DNA of 64,000 nucleotides, taken from NCBI GenBank assembly GCA_949710005.1, contig OX453287.1:24186785-24250784 (forward strand), given 5' to 3'. Of the stretch, positions 52,720 to 61,533 are shown one piece after another; the stretch's first letter is position 1, and each line of letters begins with the position of its first letter. Made by a program: the position numbers and the translations under genes. The notes below the pieces were generated by a model. The model worked only from the letters and a program-made list of their open reading frames with translations. It was not told the DNA's origin and did not search any database. Origin of the DNA: Ricordea florida. Lineage: Eukaryota; Cnidaria; Anthozoa; Corallimorpharia; Ricordeidae.

Positions 52720-54124
52720 ACAACCACCAAGTCGCACCTGCGGCCACAACAGTGACTGCAGCTAGATTTCGCTCGTGCGCCGTTGGGGCCGGTTCTTTTC
52801 TTTTTGGTGTTATTTTCGGTACAAGGGGGTCTGGAGCTTTTGTTTTCGGCGTTGTTTTCGACCACAGGGGGAGTGTGGCTTTTATTTTCGGCGTGCGCTT
52901 ATGTGTCCTCTCGTTTACGTTAGGATTGACCCCGAAGGTCATATCACTGGTCGCTTTCTGGAGCTCGTTGTTGTACCCGAGAACGCTTTCTGAATTAATA
53001 ACAAGGCGGCTGGGGAGCAACCAGAGCCCTGGGACGACAGCCAGATTCAGCTGCGTTCGTGCGTCGGACAAAGCCCTTTGATAGTTCTGGATGCTGGTGG
53101 AGATATCGTTTACTACGATTGTCTCCTCTAGAAGTTGTCTAAACATTTGGCGGGTCTCAACAGCACTGCCGCTCGCCCCCACGATAGTAGATCGGGTTTT
53201 GACTTGCGAGCCAAGAACACAATAAACTAAAGCCTCGATACTACGATTGAGACGCCCCATGCCAGCCTCCGTCAGACCTTCACCCTTTTTCGGTGAAAAC
53301 CAGCTGTATTGCGCTCCGCCGTGGGCATCGTTTCGGATAAAGGCCAACAGATTACCTTGATTCTTTTTCCCACCCTCATCTGAGAAGAGATTCAGGCTAT
53401 CAGGCCATGTGTTTGCTTCGGTGTCATAGCCACGGATGACGTGCAAGTTCTTTGGACCCTCGCTTGGGTACGTTATAAACACGTCTCCAAGACCGTGGTT
53501 TCGTCCGCCCTTCCAACGAAAGTCGGGGGCTCTAGGTAGTCCGAATTCGATGCAGAGGCTTTCAAAGGCGGACTTGCGAAGTGGGTTGTTTGTTTTTTGG
53601 AACGCCTTGTCTCCGGGGAGGGGACAGCCGAGCTCGAATAGGATACGGCGGACGGTGAAGTATACGTGGAAGCGAAGCAGCCCCTGAACTATGGGCGGGA
53701 AGGTTTTATTGGTCGGGTCGGTAATCGACACCCCACACCCTGCAGTTGCGCACCATGTGGCGAAGTTCAGCTGCTGAGGCCAATATTCGTATGTGGGAGA
53801 AGAAAGCCAACGATGAGCCTCCTTTGCCGAGCGATGTGTGATAGTAGTTTCCTTCCAGAAGTCTCGGACTCCTGCTTTGAACGAGATTTTAGGGTCAACA
53901 AAGATCTCTAGCTCTCGAAGCAGCGGTGTGATTTCAGACCCCTTTTCAGCGAACGAAACGGCTGGCACGGGGTATTTGTCCGGGCTGCGGAGAAGGAGAG
54001 CTTGTGGAAAATTGCTCTGTTTAGGAAATTTAATTTTTTCCAAGGTTTTACCGAACTCTACGGCCTTTTTTGGAAACGCTGTTTTTAGAACAGACCAAAG
54101 ATCTATTTCGTGGGATTGATCCAT
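52712..54124 (-). CDS. P1 470-residue conserved protein with C-terminal anchor, unknown
   Basis: A large, mostly globular protein (about 1-400) with a Trp/Cys-containing middle (YWPQQLNFATWCATAGCG) and a helical segment (QVKTRSTIVGASGSAVETRQ onward). Its tail has three Lys/Pro/Thr repeats (TPKIKATLP, TPKTKAPDP, TPKRKEPAP) and ends with a hydrophobic segment (LAAVTVVAAGATWWLF). The size, the complete frame and the place between capsid and penton candidates suggest a structural or assembly protein. I recognise no enzymatic motif. ATG 54124 is 4 nt from a TATATATA motif. Confidence 0.72.
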   Translation of the reverse strand: MDQSHEIDLWSVLKTAFPKKAVEFGKTLEKIKFPKQSNFPQALLLRSPDKYPVPAVSFAEKGSEITPLLRELEIFVDPKISFKAGVRDFWKETTITHRSAKEAHRWLSSPTYEYWPQQLNFATWCATAGCGVSITDPTNKTFPPIVQGLLRFHVYFTVRRILFELGCPLPGDKAFQKTNNPLRKSAFESLCIEFGLPRAPDFRWKGGRNHGLGDVFITYPSEGPKNLHVIRGYDTEANTWPDSLNLFSDEGGKKNQGNLLAFIRNDAHGGAQYSWFSPKKGEGLTEAGMGRLNRSIEALVYCVLGSQVKTRSTIVGASGSAVETRQMFRQLLEETIVVNDISTSIQNYQRALSDARTQLNLAVVPGLWLLPSRLVINSESVLGYNNELQKATSDMTFGVNPNVNERTHKRTPKIKATLPLWSKTTPKTKAPDPLVPKITPKRKEPAPTAHERNLAAVTVVAAGATWWLFR

Positions 54125-54128
54125 GGTG

Positions 54129-54136
54129 TATATATA
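54129..54136. promoter_or_regulatory. Second shared TATATATA between divergent P1 genes
   Basis: It stands 4 nt before the ATG of the 470-residue gene (minus) and 14 nt before ATG 54151 (plus). It has the same core as at 51697-51704. Confidence 0.5.
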
Positions 54137-54150
54137 CGCGGTTAAATAAA

Positions 54151-54831
54151 ATGTCCCTCAGCATATTGGCAAGCGAGGGTGTAAACGAACTTCACCCTCC
54201 GGTCGTTGGTGAGCTCTCGAGTGTCGCAGCTCGAACCGTGAAGATCCCCGAAATAAAGCTCACAATACTTAAAACGATGGATATATATTTCTTCGCTCTC
54301 AACTCATGGGACAAATTGAACCTCATTCGCGAAGGAAAAGCCGATTTTACCACGATCAGGAAAGCGAAAAGGAACATTCTGGTCTCAATTCCGAAGGGGG
54401 AGTACAATCTCCACTGTCTACAACAGGCAATTGTCTATGGGCATGGAAAGGATGTCGCCGCGGGAACTTGTGAACTTCGGATAACCGCTACTGGAGTGTA
54501 TTTCTTCTCGAAAGTACAGGTGATCCTAGACCACAAGCTAGCCGACTTGTTGGGGATATCCGAAGTCCCGCGCGTTCTGATTCACGTTCCTGTACAATGG
54601 GGACCGCCCTCTGTTTCAATCTACTGCGATTTGGTGGCCCCAAACAAGTCGTATGAAGGTGGCAAACCCTCCTATCTACTGGCGAAGGTCGAGCCTTTGA
54701 AGCTTCAAGGTCCTTCGGTGTGGCATTTGCGACCGTTTTATCTCCCCGTCGACCCCACAAAAAGAAATCTCTTTCGAGTTTGGACGGTGCCGTCGACCAA
54801 GGTTGCAGTTTTGTTAGAACTCTGTATATAG
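54151..54831 (+). CDS. P1 candidate penton/minor capsid protein
   Basis: 226 residues from MSLSILASEGVNELHPPVVG. ATG 54151 is preferred over an earlier in-frame codon because the latter would overlap the divergent gene. The chain is rich in predicted beta strands. The pattern IPKGEYNLHCLQQAI, then a strand pair, then KLADLLGISE, then SIYCDLVAPN and a VEPLKL/FYLPVD end resembles single jelly-roll minor capsid (penton) proteins of Polintons. I cannot run a structure search, so this is a moderate call. It is encoded next to other presumed virion genes. Its stop (TAG 54829-54831) overlaps the TATATA of the next gene. Confidence 0.5.
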   Translation: MSLSILASEGVNELHPPVVGELSSVAARTVKIPEIKLTILKTMDIYFFALNSWDKLNLIREGKADFTTIRKAKRNILVSIPKGEYNLHCLQQAIVYGHGKDVAAGTCELRITATGVYFFSKVQVILDHKLADLLGISEVPRVLIHVPVQWGPPSVSIYCDLVAPNKSYEGGKPSYLLAKVEPLKLQGPSVWHLRPFYLPVDPTKRNLFRVWTVPSTKVAVLLELCI

Positions 54832-54835
54832 GGGT

Positions 54836-55390
54836 ATGGAATCTGATTGTTTGTACCCAAAGGTTCCCACCGCCCCCAACGATGAGGGGCATTCGTTTCG
54901 GCTTTAAAAGATTTGTGACATTCAGACCGCCCTAAAAAACAGTATCGCCCATTACGAGGGGGTTCGGAAAAAATATACCCGCTCTCGGACAATTCTAAAC
55001 GGGGTAGCTTTAACCGCTGGGAGTCTGAGCGTTATACTTTCGGCTTCGGGCCTAGCAGCCTCTTTGACCGGCCTTGGGATTGTCGTTGGGGTTCCACTGG
55101 GTGCTATTGGTGGCATCTTCGGAATCGTGTCAGCCTCGATGGTCCGGGTCAGTAAACGGATCGCCGTAAAGATCTCCAAGCATGAGCGAACCGTCACGAT
55201 TGGTGAGACGAAGTTGAGTACCATCAACGACCTGGTCTCGAAAGCCTTACAGGATAACCAAATTAGCGCTACGGAATTTCAACTTATTCTGTCTGAGGTT
55301 GAAAAATATGAAACTCTAAAGCGCGAGATTAAACAAAAAGCTTTGACAAAAAACGAGGACCTCGATCTGACAAAGCTGCGGACCGAGTAG
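54836..55390 (+). pseudogene. P1 hydrophobic/coiled-coil protein, one in-frame stop, unknown
   Basis: From ATG 54836 the frame reads 23 codons (start MESDCLYPKVPTAPNDEG), meets TAA at 54905-54907, then is open to the stop at 55390. After the stop a helix (QTALKNSIAHYEGVRKKY) leads into a long Gly/Ala-rich hydrophobic region (about residues 55-100, with SLTGLGIVVGVPLGAIGG). A charged helical tail with KHERTV and LVSKALQDNQISATEFQLIL follows. The layout suggests a membrane-embedding protein. If a later codon is used the protein would be shortened, not dead. TATATA at 54825-54830 is 5 nt before ATG 54836. Confidence 0.55.
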
Positions 55391-55401
55391 TAGGTAAGAG
55401 T

Positions 55402-55628
55402 GATTTCACCCACACACACGTTGTTGTTGTTGTTGTTGTTGTTGTTGTTGAAATTTTTTGAAAAATTTAATAAAAAATTGTTCAAGGATTTATCAGAAAA
55501 TTAAACAGACTTTTTGCGAATGGATTTCACCCACACACACGTTGTTGTTGTTGTTGAAATTTTTCAAAAATTTTAATAAAAAATTGTTCAAGGATTTATC
55601 AGAAAATTAAACAGAATTTTTGCGAATG
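55402..55628 (+). repeat. Two-unit direct repeat with (GTT)n at the left end of P2
   Basis: Unit A (55402-55522) and unit B (55523-55628) both run from GATTTCACCCACACACACGT through a GTT microsatellite, TAATAAAAAATTGTTCAAGG and ATCAGAAAATTAAACAGA to TTTTTGCGAATG. They differ mainly in the number of GTT units (about ten against five). Polinton ends often hold such subterminal repeats, so this is a candidate part of the left TIR. Confidence 0.8.
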
Positions 55629-55770
55629 GTTTGAGAAGGAGCCTGCCTTGAATAGGGTTTGTGAAGACTTATTAAAAGAGCTTAATTTGTTGAAAATTAT
55701 CAGAGTGTTAATCAGATATTGCAAAATAAAAAATGATTTAAAAAGAAGAATTAAAGTTAAAAATAACAAA

Positions 55771-58700
55771 ATGGATAGACTTACTGTTGATCAATTGAAT
55801 AAACTTGCTACAGAATATAATATTAAGGGCCGGTCAAAATTGAGGAAAAAAAGTGAACTTTTAAAAGAGTTGAGAAAAATTCCTGAACTCGTTGAAATGT
55901 ATGATAATGTGGTACCACACACAGGTAGTCCTCCAGGTAGTCCTCCCCGTAGTCGTCGCCCTGGTACACCACCAGGCTCACCAACATCACCCATTCGCCC
56001 ACCAACTTTACCCAAACCTGAAAATAAAAATATTCCTAACCAGAAGGAAAGACCCATTCCACCGCCTAGAAAAAATATTCCTAACAAGAAGGAAAGACCT
56101 ATACCAGCCACTAGAAAAAATATTCCTAACAAGAAGGAAAGACCTATACCAGCCACTAGAAAAAATATTCCCGATAAAAAATCAAAAGTGACAGAAAGAA
56201 TAAAGTTTTTTGAAGAACTTAAGGATACCAAACACTCTAAAAAACCCACAGAACCCCGAAGGGGGTCCGAAGGACCAAAAAAAATATTCAAAAACTACAA
56301 AGTGGAAGATAGAAAAAAGTTTTATGATTCGCTTACAGTTACGACTAATGAAAATTTACCTAATAAACAGAAAAGGAATATAATTAAAAATTATAAAGTG
56401 GAAGATAGAAAAAAGTTTTATGAATCTTTAAAAAATCTAACAAATAAAAAAATCATAAAACCAATTCCACCCCCTAGAAAAAAGGCTAATAATCAAAAAC
56501 AAAATAAAACTGAAACAGTCGAAAATAAAGATAAGAAAATTAAACTAAGACCTCCAACAAATTTTAAATTTATTCCTTTTGGAAGCGAACCAGACGAGAT
56601 GGTGGGGCAAAACAACATTGTAATAAATGCGGATCTTAATAATGATATATCGCAAATAATTATGGATAGAATAAGACCAGAGATACAGATGAGAACAAGA
56701 GTTGTATATGGTTTCAAATCCAATATTTATCGTGGAAAAGGAGAAATAGTTGAGTATCACAAAACAATTTCTGGAAAACTACTAGGAGCTTTAAAAACAT
56801 TAAAAGAAGTTGAAGATTATATTGAACAATGTGAAATAAAAAGACTAGATTTGGATAACGAAGAAGTGTGGAGTAAAGCGTATCTTCCAGCAACAGAAGT
56901 TGTAAAAAAACCAGGTGTATATCAAGGTAAAGTTGTGTTTAACGAAGTTCATGTAAAATTAATTCATACAAATGAAACTTTAATGGGTTGTGGGCCTTTA
57001 CCAGATTGGTTAAAAAACAAGAAATCTATTCATGCCCTTGATAATTATGATAACAAAATGTGTTTTTGGAATACCCTTGCTGTGTTTAGGAACTATCTTG
57101 ATGAGAAAAATAGACCCGCCGAAAGAATAAAAAAATTATCTTTAAAACTAGCTCAAGAATTTTATGGCAAACCAAATCTGAAAGAAGAAGATATAAAAGG
57201 AACGGATCTTATTGAACTTGAAGATATCTCAAAGTTTTTAAATATTAACATTAGGATATTTGAGCCAAAAGAAGACCAAAAAACGTGGGTTATGGTATAC
57301 GGTAAAGGTAGGATCAAAAAAGAATTACCAACTTTGGATGCTGGGCTACATAATGACCATTGTTTTTACATAAAAGATTTACCGCTGTTGACTAATAGTT
57401 GGGAATGTCATGGATGTGAACAAAGATTTAACAGACATGGTAATTATGATAGACATTTGAATGACAATACATGTAAAGGAGGAAAAACACAAGTAATTTG
57501 TAAAGGTAAAAAATGTGTTCCAACAATGAGCAGCTCAGAAAAAATATTTTATGGCGGAAATACCCAATTTAGTTATGTTGGATGCAGATGGATAGAGAAA
57601 CAGTCTGAACTTATAGGTAAACATATTCATCATGCTCTATGCGGGCATGGTGGTGAACGATGTGTTAAGGACGGTGAAAAAGAGCTTTTTTTGGTGGATG
57701 GTTATGAACCCGTGACTAATACAGTCTATGAATACTATGGGTGTAAATGGCATGGATGTCCTTGTTCAAGTGATGATAAAATTAAATACAACGAAACTCT
57801 GAGAAAGGAACATGTAATCAAATCTTTGGGGTATAATTTAGTATCTGTTTGGGAGTGTGAAAAACCTGAATTAAAATATGTAAACTTTAAAAAGAAATTT
57901 TTCCCCTATCCATATTTTATTCCTTGGGATACCGAAGCAATGCAATTAATAAAACATAAAAGGGTTACTGAAGATCTAACTTTTATAAATAAACATATTC
58001 CGATTAGTATAGCTATAACTGATAATTTATTGAATAAACCAACGTGTTTTGTGAATAATAATCCAAAAGAGCTTATAAAAGATTTTGTTAAAGATTTGGA
58101 TAGAAGACACAAAGATATTGTTAAAAAAGTGCGAGAGGATTATCCGCTTCCGGATGAAGATAGTATTCCAAAAAAAGTAAAAGAGCTGTATGAAGAGTGG
58201 TGTAATCAAGTTCCTGTTTTAGGTTTTAATTCAGGAAAGTATGATTTTAATATGATTAAGATACATTTTGTAAATAGTTTTACCGAGATGGAGGGTACAC
58301 TAAATGTGGCAAAGAAAGAAAATAAATATATGTACCTGAAAACTCCCCGTTTTAAATTTTTGGATATAATTAATTACTTAGCCCCAGGACTTTCTTTTGA
58401 TGCCTGGTGTAAAGCAAACAACTGTGAACAACAAAAACTTTTCTTCCCCTATCAATTTTTGGATAGTTATGAAAAACTTTCTCACGTAGGTCCAGTAAAA
58501 TATGAAGACTTTTACTCAGATCTCAAAAATAAAATAACAATATCCCCCCAAGAATATGAAGAATATAAGAATGAATTCAAAAATAGGGGTTGTATAACAT
58601 TGAAGGATTGGTTGATAGAGTATAACAAAGCTGATGTTATTCCTTTTGTAGAAGCTGTTGAAAAAACACGCAAAAAATATTTCTGTGATGATATAGACAT

Positions 58701-60477
58701 GCTGAAAGACGTGGTTTCAACCCCTGGGATATCAATGAGATATGTGTTGAATAAAGCTATAAAAAATAGTAAGTGTGATTTGTATGCTCCAGGAGATCCC
58801 TGTTATTGTAAATGTAATGTTAATTGCAATAAACCGAAAAGCGGTAAGGGGAAATGTGAAAAATGTTTTACTATAAGAAAAGAATGTACTGTATGTAATA
58901 AAAATAAAGCTTATGATCTTTTAAAAACAGGTATGATTGGTGGTCAGGCTCAAGTATTTGTTCGTTGGGCTGAGGTTAATAAGTCATTTATTCGTTCTCA
59001 TAAATATAAAACCCCAAAACTATGTAAAAGTATCCGTGGTTATGATGCAAATAGTTTATATTTATATGTGTCGGGGTTGGAAATGCCTTGTGGTAAAGAG
59101 AAATATTCTGAAGTAAAAAATTTAACAGATCTTGAATATATTAAAAAAATTTGTAATGATATTCTTACAGATAAATTGTTCGGGTTCTGTCAAGTCGATA
59201 TTCACACACCAGATAATCTTTTGAAAAAATTTGAGGAGATGCCGCCTTTATATGTTGTAGATACTGTCCCCGAAAATTTAATACCCGATCATATGAAAGT
59301 ATATCAAAAAGCTACAGGAAGAAAAACTATAAAAGGAGGACTAAAATTGTTAAGTGTAACAAGAGCAGAGGAAATTTTACTATATACACCGTTTATAAAA
59401 TGATATCTTAATCATGGTTTGGTAATAACAGCTGTTCATAAAATTATAGAATATAAACCAGGTAAGCCATTTGAGTGGTTTCCAAGTGAAGTAAGCAATG
59501 CGAGAAGAGATGGTGATATTGAGGTTATGCTACAAATGATAAGTAAAGCTTTTGATGAAAACAAAATAGATGATGTCGTAACCCGTACTAATGAATTAAA
59601 TCAATTCCCTGATATATTAACATTTATTGAAGAGAATACCGAGAATGGAGCCACCCCCGCCGATAAGCACCTTAAAGTATTGATTGAAAAACTAAAAACA
59701 AAGTATAAAGGTTGTAAAGAATTGGCTGATACCCACAAACTAAAAGGAAACGCATTCTATGGCAAAATGATTGAAAATAAACAAGAACACAAGAATACAA
59801 GTTATACTCAAAACGTGGATGTTGTTAATATGGATATTAGAAGCCCGTTCTTTGTAGATATGGAACAGATAAATGAAACATATGAAATAACAAAAAGGAA
59901 ACGCAGTGTAGAAATAAACACACCTTATCAGTGCGGTATAGCTGTATATCAACTATCCAAACTTAGAATGTTAGAATTTTATCACGATTTTATTGATTAT
60001 TATTTTTACAGAAGTGATTTTGAGTTAGTTTATTCAGACACAGATAGCTATTACTTTGCATATTCAGATGAAAATTTGGATAATCTTGTAAAACCCGAAT
60101 TACGAGATGAATATTTTAGAGAAGGTAAACAAAAATTTCTATCAACCTCAAAATATCACGATAGAACGCCGGGGCTGTTTAAGAAAGAGTTTGAAGGAAT
60201 AAGAATGATTGCTCTTTCGCCAAAATGTTATTACGCCGATGATGGAAAGGGAAAAACAAAGTTTAGTTGTAAAGGGACAATACATTACCAAAACGATATG
60301 ACGTGGGATAGATACTATGAAGCTTTAACAGGAAAAATAGATAGGGTAAAAAACACAGGTTTTAGAGTTAATAAAAACGAAATTGTAACATATACTCAAG
60401 ATAAATTAGGGCTTAACGCATATTATGTTAAACGAATAGTTGAAGAAGATGGAATTCACACAAAACCTTTGTATTAA
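55771..60477 (+). pseudogene. P2 family B DNA polymerase with SAP-, OTU- and Vsr-like parts, one in-frame TGA
   Basis: ATG 55771 opens a SAP-like domain (MDRLTVDQLNKLATEYNI). Approximate residues: Pro/Lys-rich linker 50-290 with repeated RPIPPPRK/RPIPATRK and KVEDRKKFYDSL-type units; OTU-like Cys/His region (NKMCFWNTL about 430, NDHCFYI about 528); C2H2 finger (546-570); Vsr-like endonuclease (VDGYEPV to GCKWHGC, 643-665, with VSVWECE about 694). Exonuclease motifs are DTEA (720), GFNSGKYD (817) and YNKAD (951). A Cys-rich insertion (1010-1045) is absent from P1. Polymerase motif A is DANSLYL (1091), motif B is LKGNAFYG (1323) and motif C is SDTDS (1420). TGA at 59401-59403 stands where P1 has Trp (TGG). 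The rest is open, so it is a recent loss, readthrough, or a sequence error. Confidence 0.88.
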
Positions 60478-60501
60478 ATCGGCTTTGCGGGGCGAAGGAA
60501 A

Positions 60502-61500
60502 TCATTTCAAAACAGAATTAGGCGGCAACTCAGTATCATGAGGAACAACTTGAAGTTCTTCTCTCACAAACCCCCGTCTTGGACCATCTTGTAAATAATA
60601 TAAAACTGGCTGGTTGGCTGAAACGACGCTACGCGTAATATAATAAACTTGTATACTCCAAATAGGATCAGTAGCTCTTCTTCGTTCTCCACCTTCAAGT
60701 TCGCCAGGAGCAAGTAAGTATCTAACACTAACCTCAATTGGTAGCCTAACCTCATCAAGCCCAACAACTCGCTTATACTTTTTTGGTTCGATATCAACTT
60801 CTTTCTGTTTTATAGCCTCATCAGGTTCTTTTCCAGTTAATCTCGTTGGTGTATTATTCAAAGTTTTTAGAATATCAGGTAGCCGTTTTACCCATACTCT
60901 TGACCTTTCATCACTAATCATTTCTTGTGCATATTGATGGCTAAATAATCGTTCACTTAATGTTCTATTTGCTCTTTCCACAAATGCTTGAGCTCTATGG
61001 TTTCCAGCTTCACTCCTCTGGATTTTTACATTATGGTAATTCATAAGTTTTGTAACATCCCCCATAAATTCTCTTCCAGGATCAACAATTAATGTTTTAG
61101 GATATTTCATTTTTCTAGAATATATTTTTTCAAAAGCTTTGGATATCTCATGACTTTCTTTTGAGGTTAATGGTTCAGCATCTTTGTATCTTGAGGCCAC
61201 ATCAACCACAACCAATGCGTATTTATATGTTTTTCTTCCAACTCTATCATGAGGTAAAAATAATAAATCCGCTTGGTGAATCATATTAGGTTTATCTACA
61301 GTCCAGTGAGGTCTAGGTATATATTTTGGAGCAGGTAGATATATTTGCCATAAAGCCTGTTTCTCAAGCCATCTTTTAGCCTCATCTTCACTTACTTTTG
61401 CTTTTTCAGCTAATTTAGGTATTGCAGAATATCCTTTCCAATATCCATCAGTTGAATAATATATTTTAGATAACCTTCGGGATATGCTTTCGTTACTCAT
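60502..61500 (-). CDS. P2 retroviral-type integrase (rve)
   Basis: 332 residues, collinear with the P1 integrase from the first conserved motif (KIYYSTDGYWKG) to the GFVREELQVVP end. The catalytic triad is complete: D78 in HQADLLFLPHD, D140 in IVDPGREF, and E175 in AFVERANRTL. The N-terminal helical part and the C-terminal SH3/chromo-like part are both present. It converges on the polymerase gene, with about 24 bp between stops, and is divergent from the capsid gene, with about 33 bp between starts. The start at 61500 is the only ATG before the conserved region. The frame shows no break. Confidence 0.93.
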   Translation of the reverse strand: MSNESISRRLSKIYYSTDGYWKGYSAIPKLAEKAKVSEDEAKRWLEKQALWQIYLPAPKYIPRPHWTVDKPNMIHQADLLFLPHDRVGRKTYKYALVVVDVASRYKDAEPLTSKESHEISKAFEKIYSRKMKYPKTLIVDPGREFMGDVTKLMNYHNVKIQRSEAGNHRAQAFVERANRTLSERLFSHQYAQEMISDERSRVWVKRLPDILKTLNNTPTRLTGKEPDEAIKQKEVDIEPKKYKRVVGLDEVRLPIEVSVRYLLAPGELEGGERRRATDPIWSIQVYYITRSVVSANQPVLYYLQDGPRRGFVREELQVVPHDTELPPNSVLK

Positions 61501-61533
61501 TTAAAGATTACTCCACCCTTCCTTAAAATAAAA

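Larger units (their letters stand above)
43577..55390. mobile_element. Polinton/Maverick (adintovirus-like) element P1, minimum extent
   Basis: The extent is set by genes; terminal inverted repeats could not be defined. The left end lies somewhere between the RecQ fragment (43203) and 43577. On the right the next element begins within about ten bases of the last stop codon. The set (DNA polymerase B, retroviral-type integrase, packaging ATPase, major capsid protein, candidate penton, membrane proteins, no introns, compact, both strands) is diagnostic for Polinton-type elements, which can be integrated virus genomes. Codons favour G/C at third positions, unlike host and P2. Several genes carry single stops or deletions, so this copy is no longer fully coding. 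Confidence 0.88.

Noticed and set aside
55791-56291. 166-codon antisense frame rich in Gly, Phe and Leu in P2
   Set aside because: It is the mirror of the Pro/Lys repeat region of the polymerase, and its repeats follow from that.
59401-59403. Reassigned TGA codon (Trp) in P2
   Set aside because: The TGA stands at a Trp position, but elsewhere in P2 Trp is TGG and genes end with ordinary stops. A point mutation is simpler, and host nuclear code is standard.
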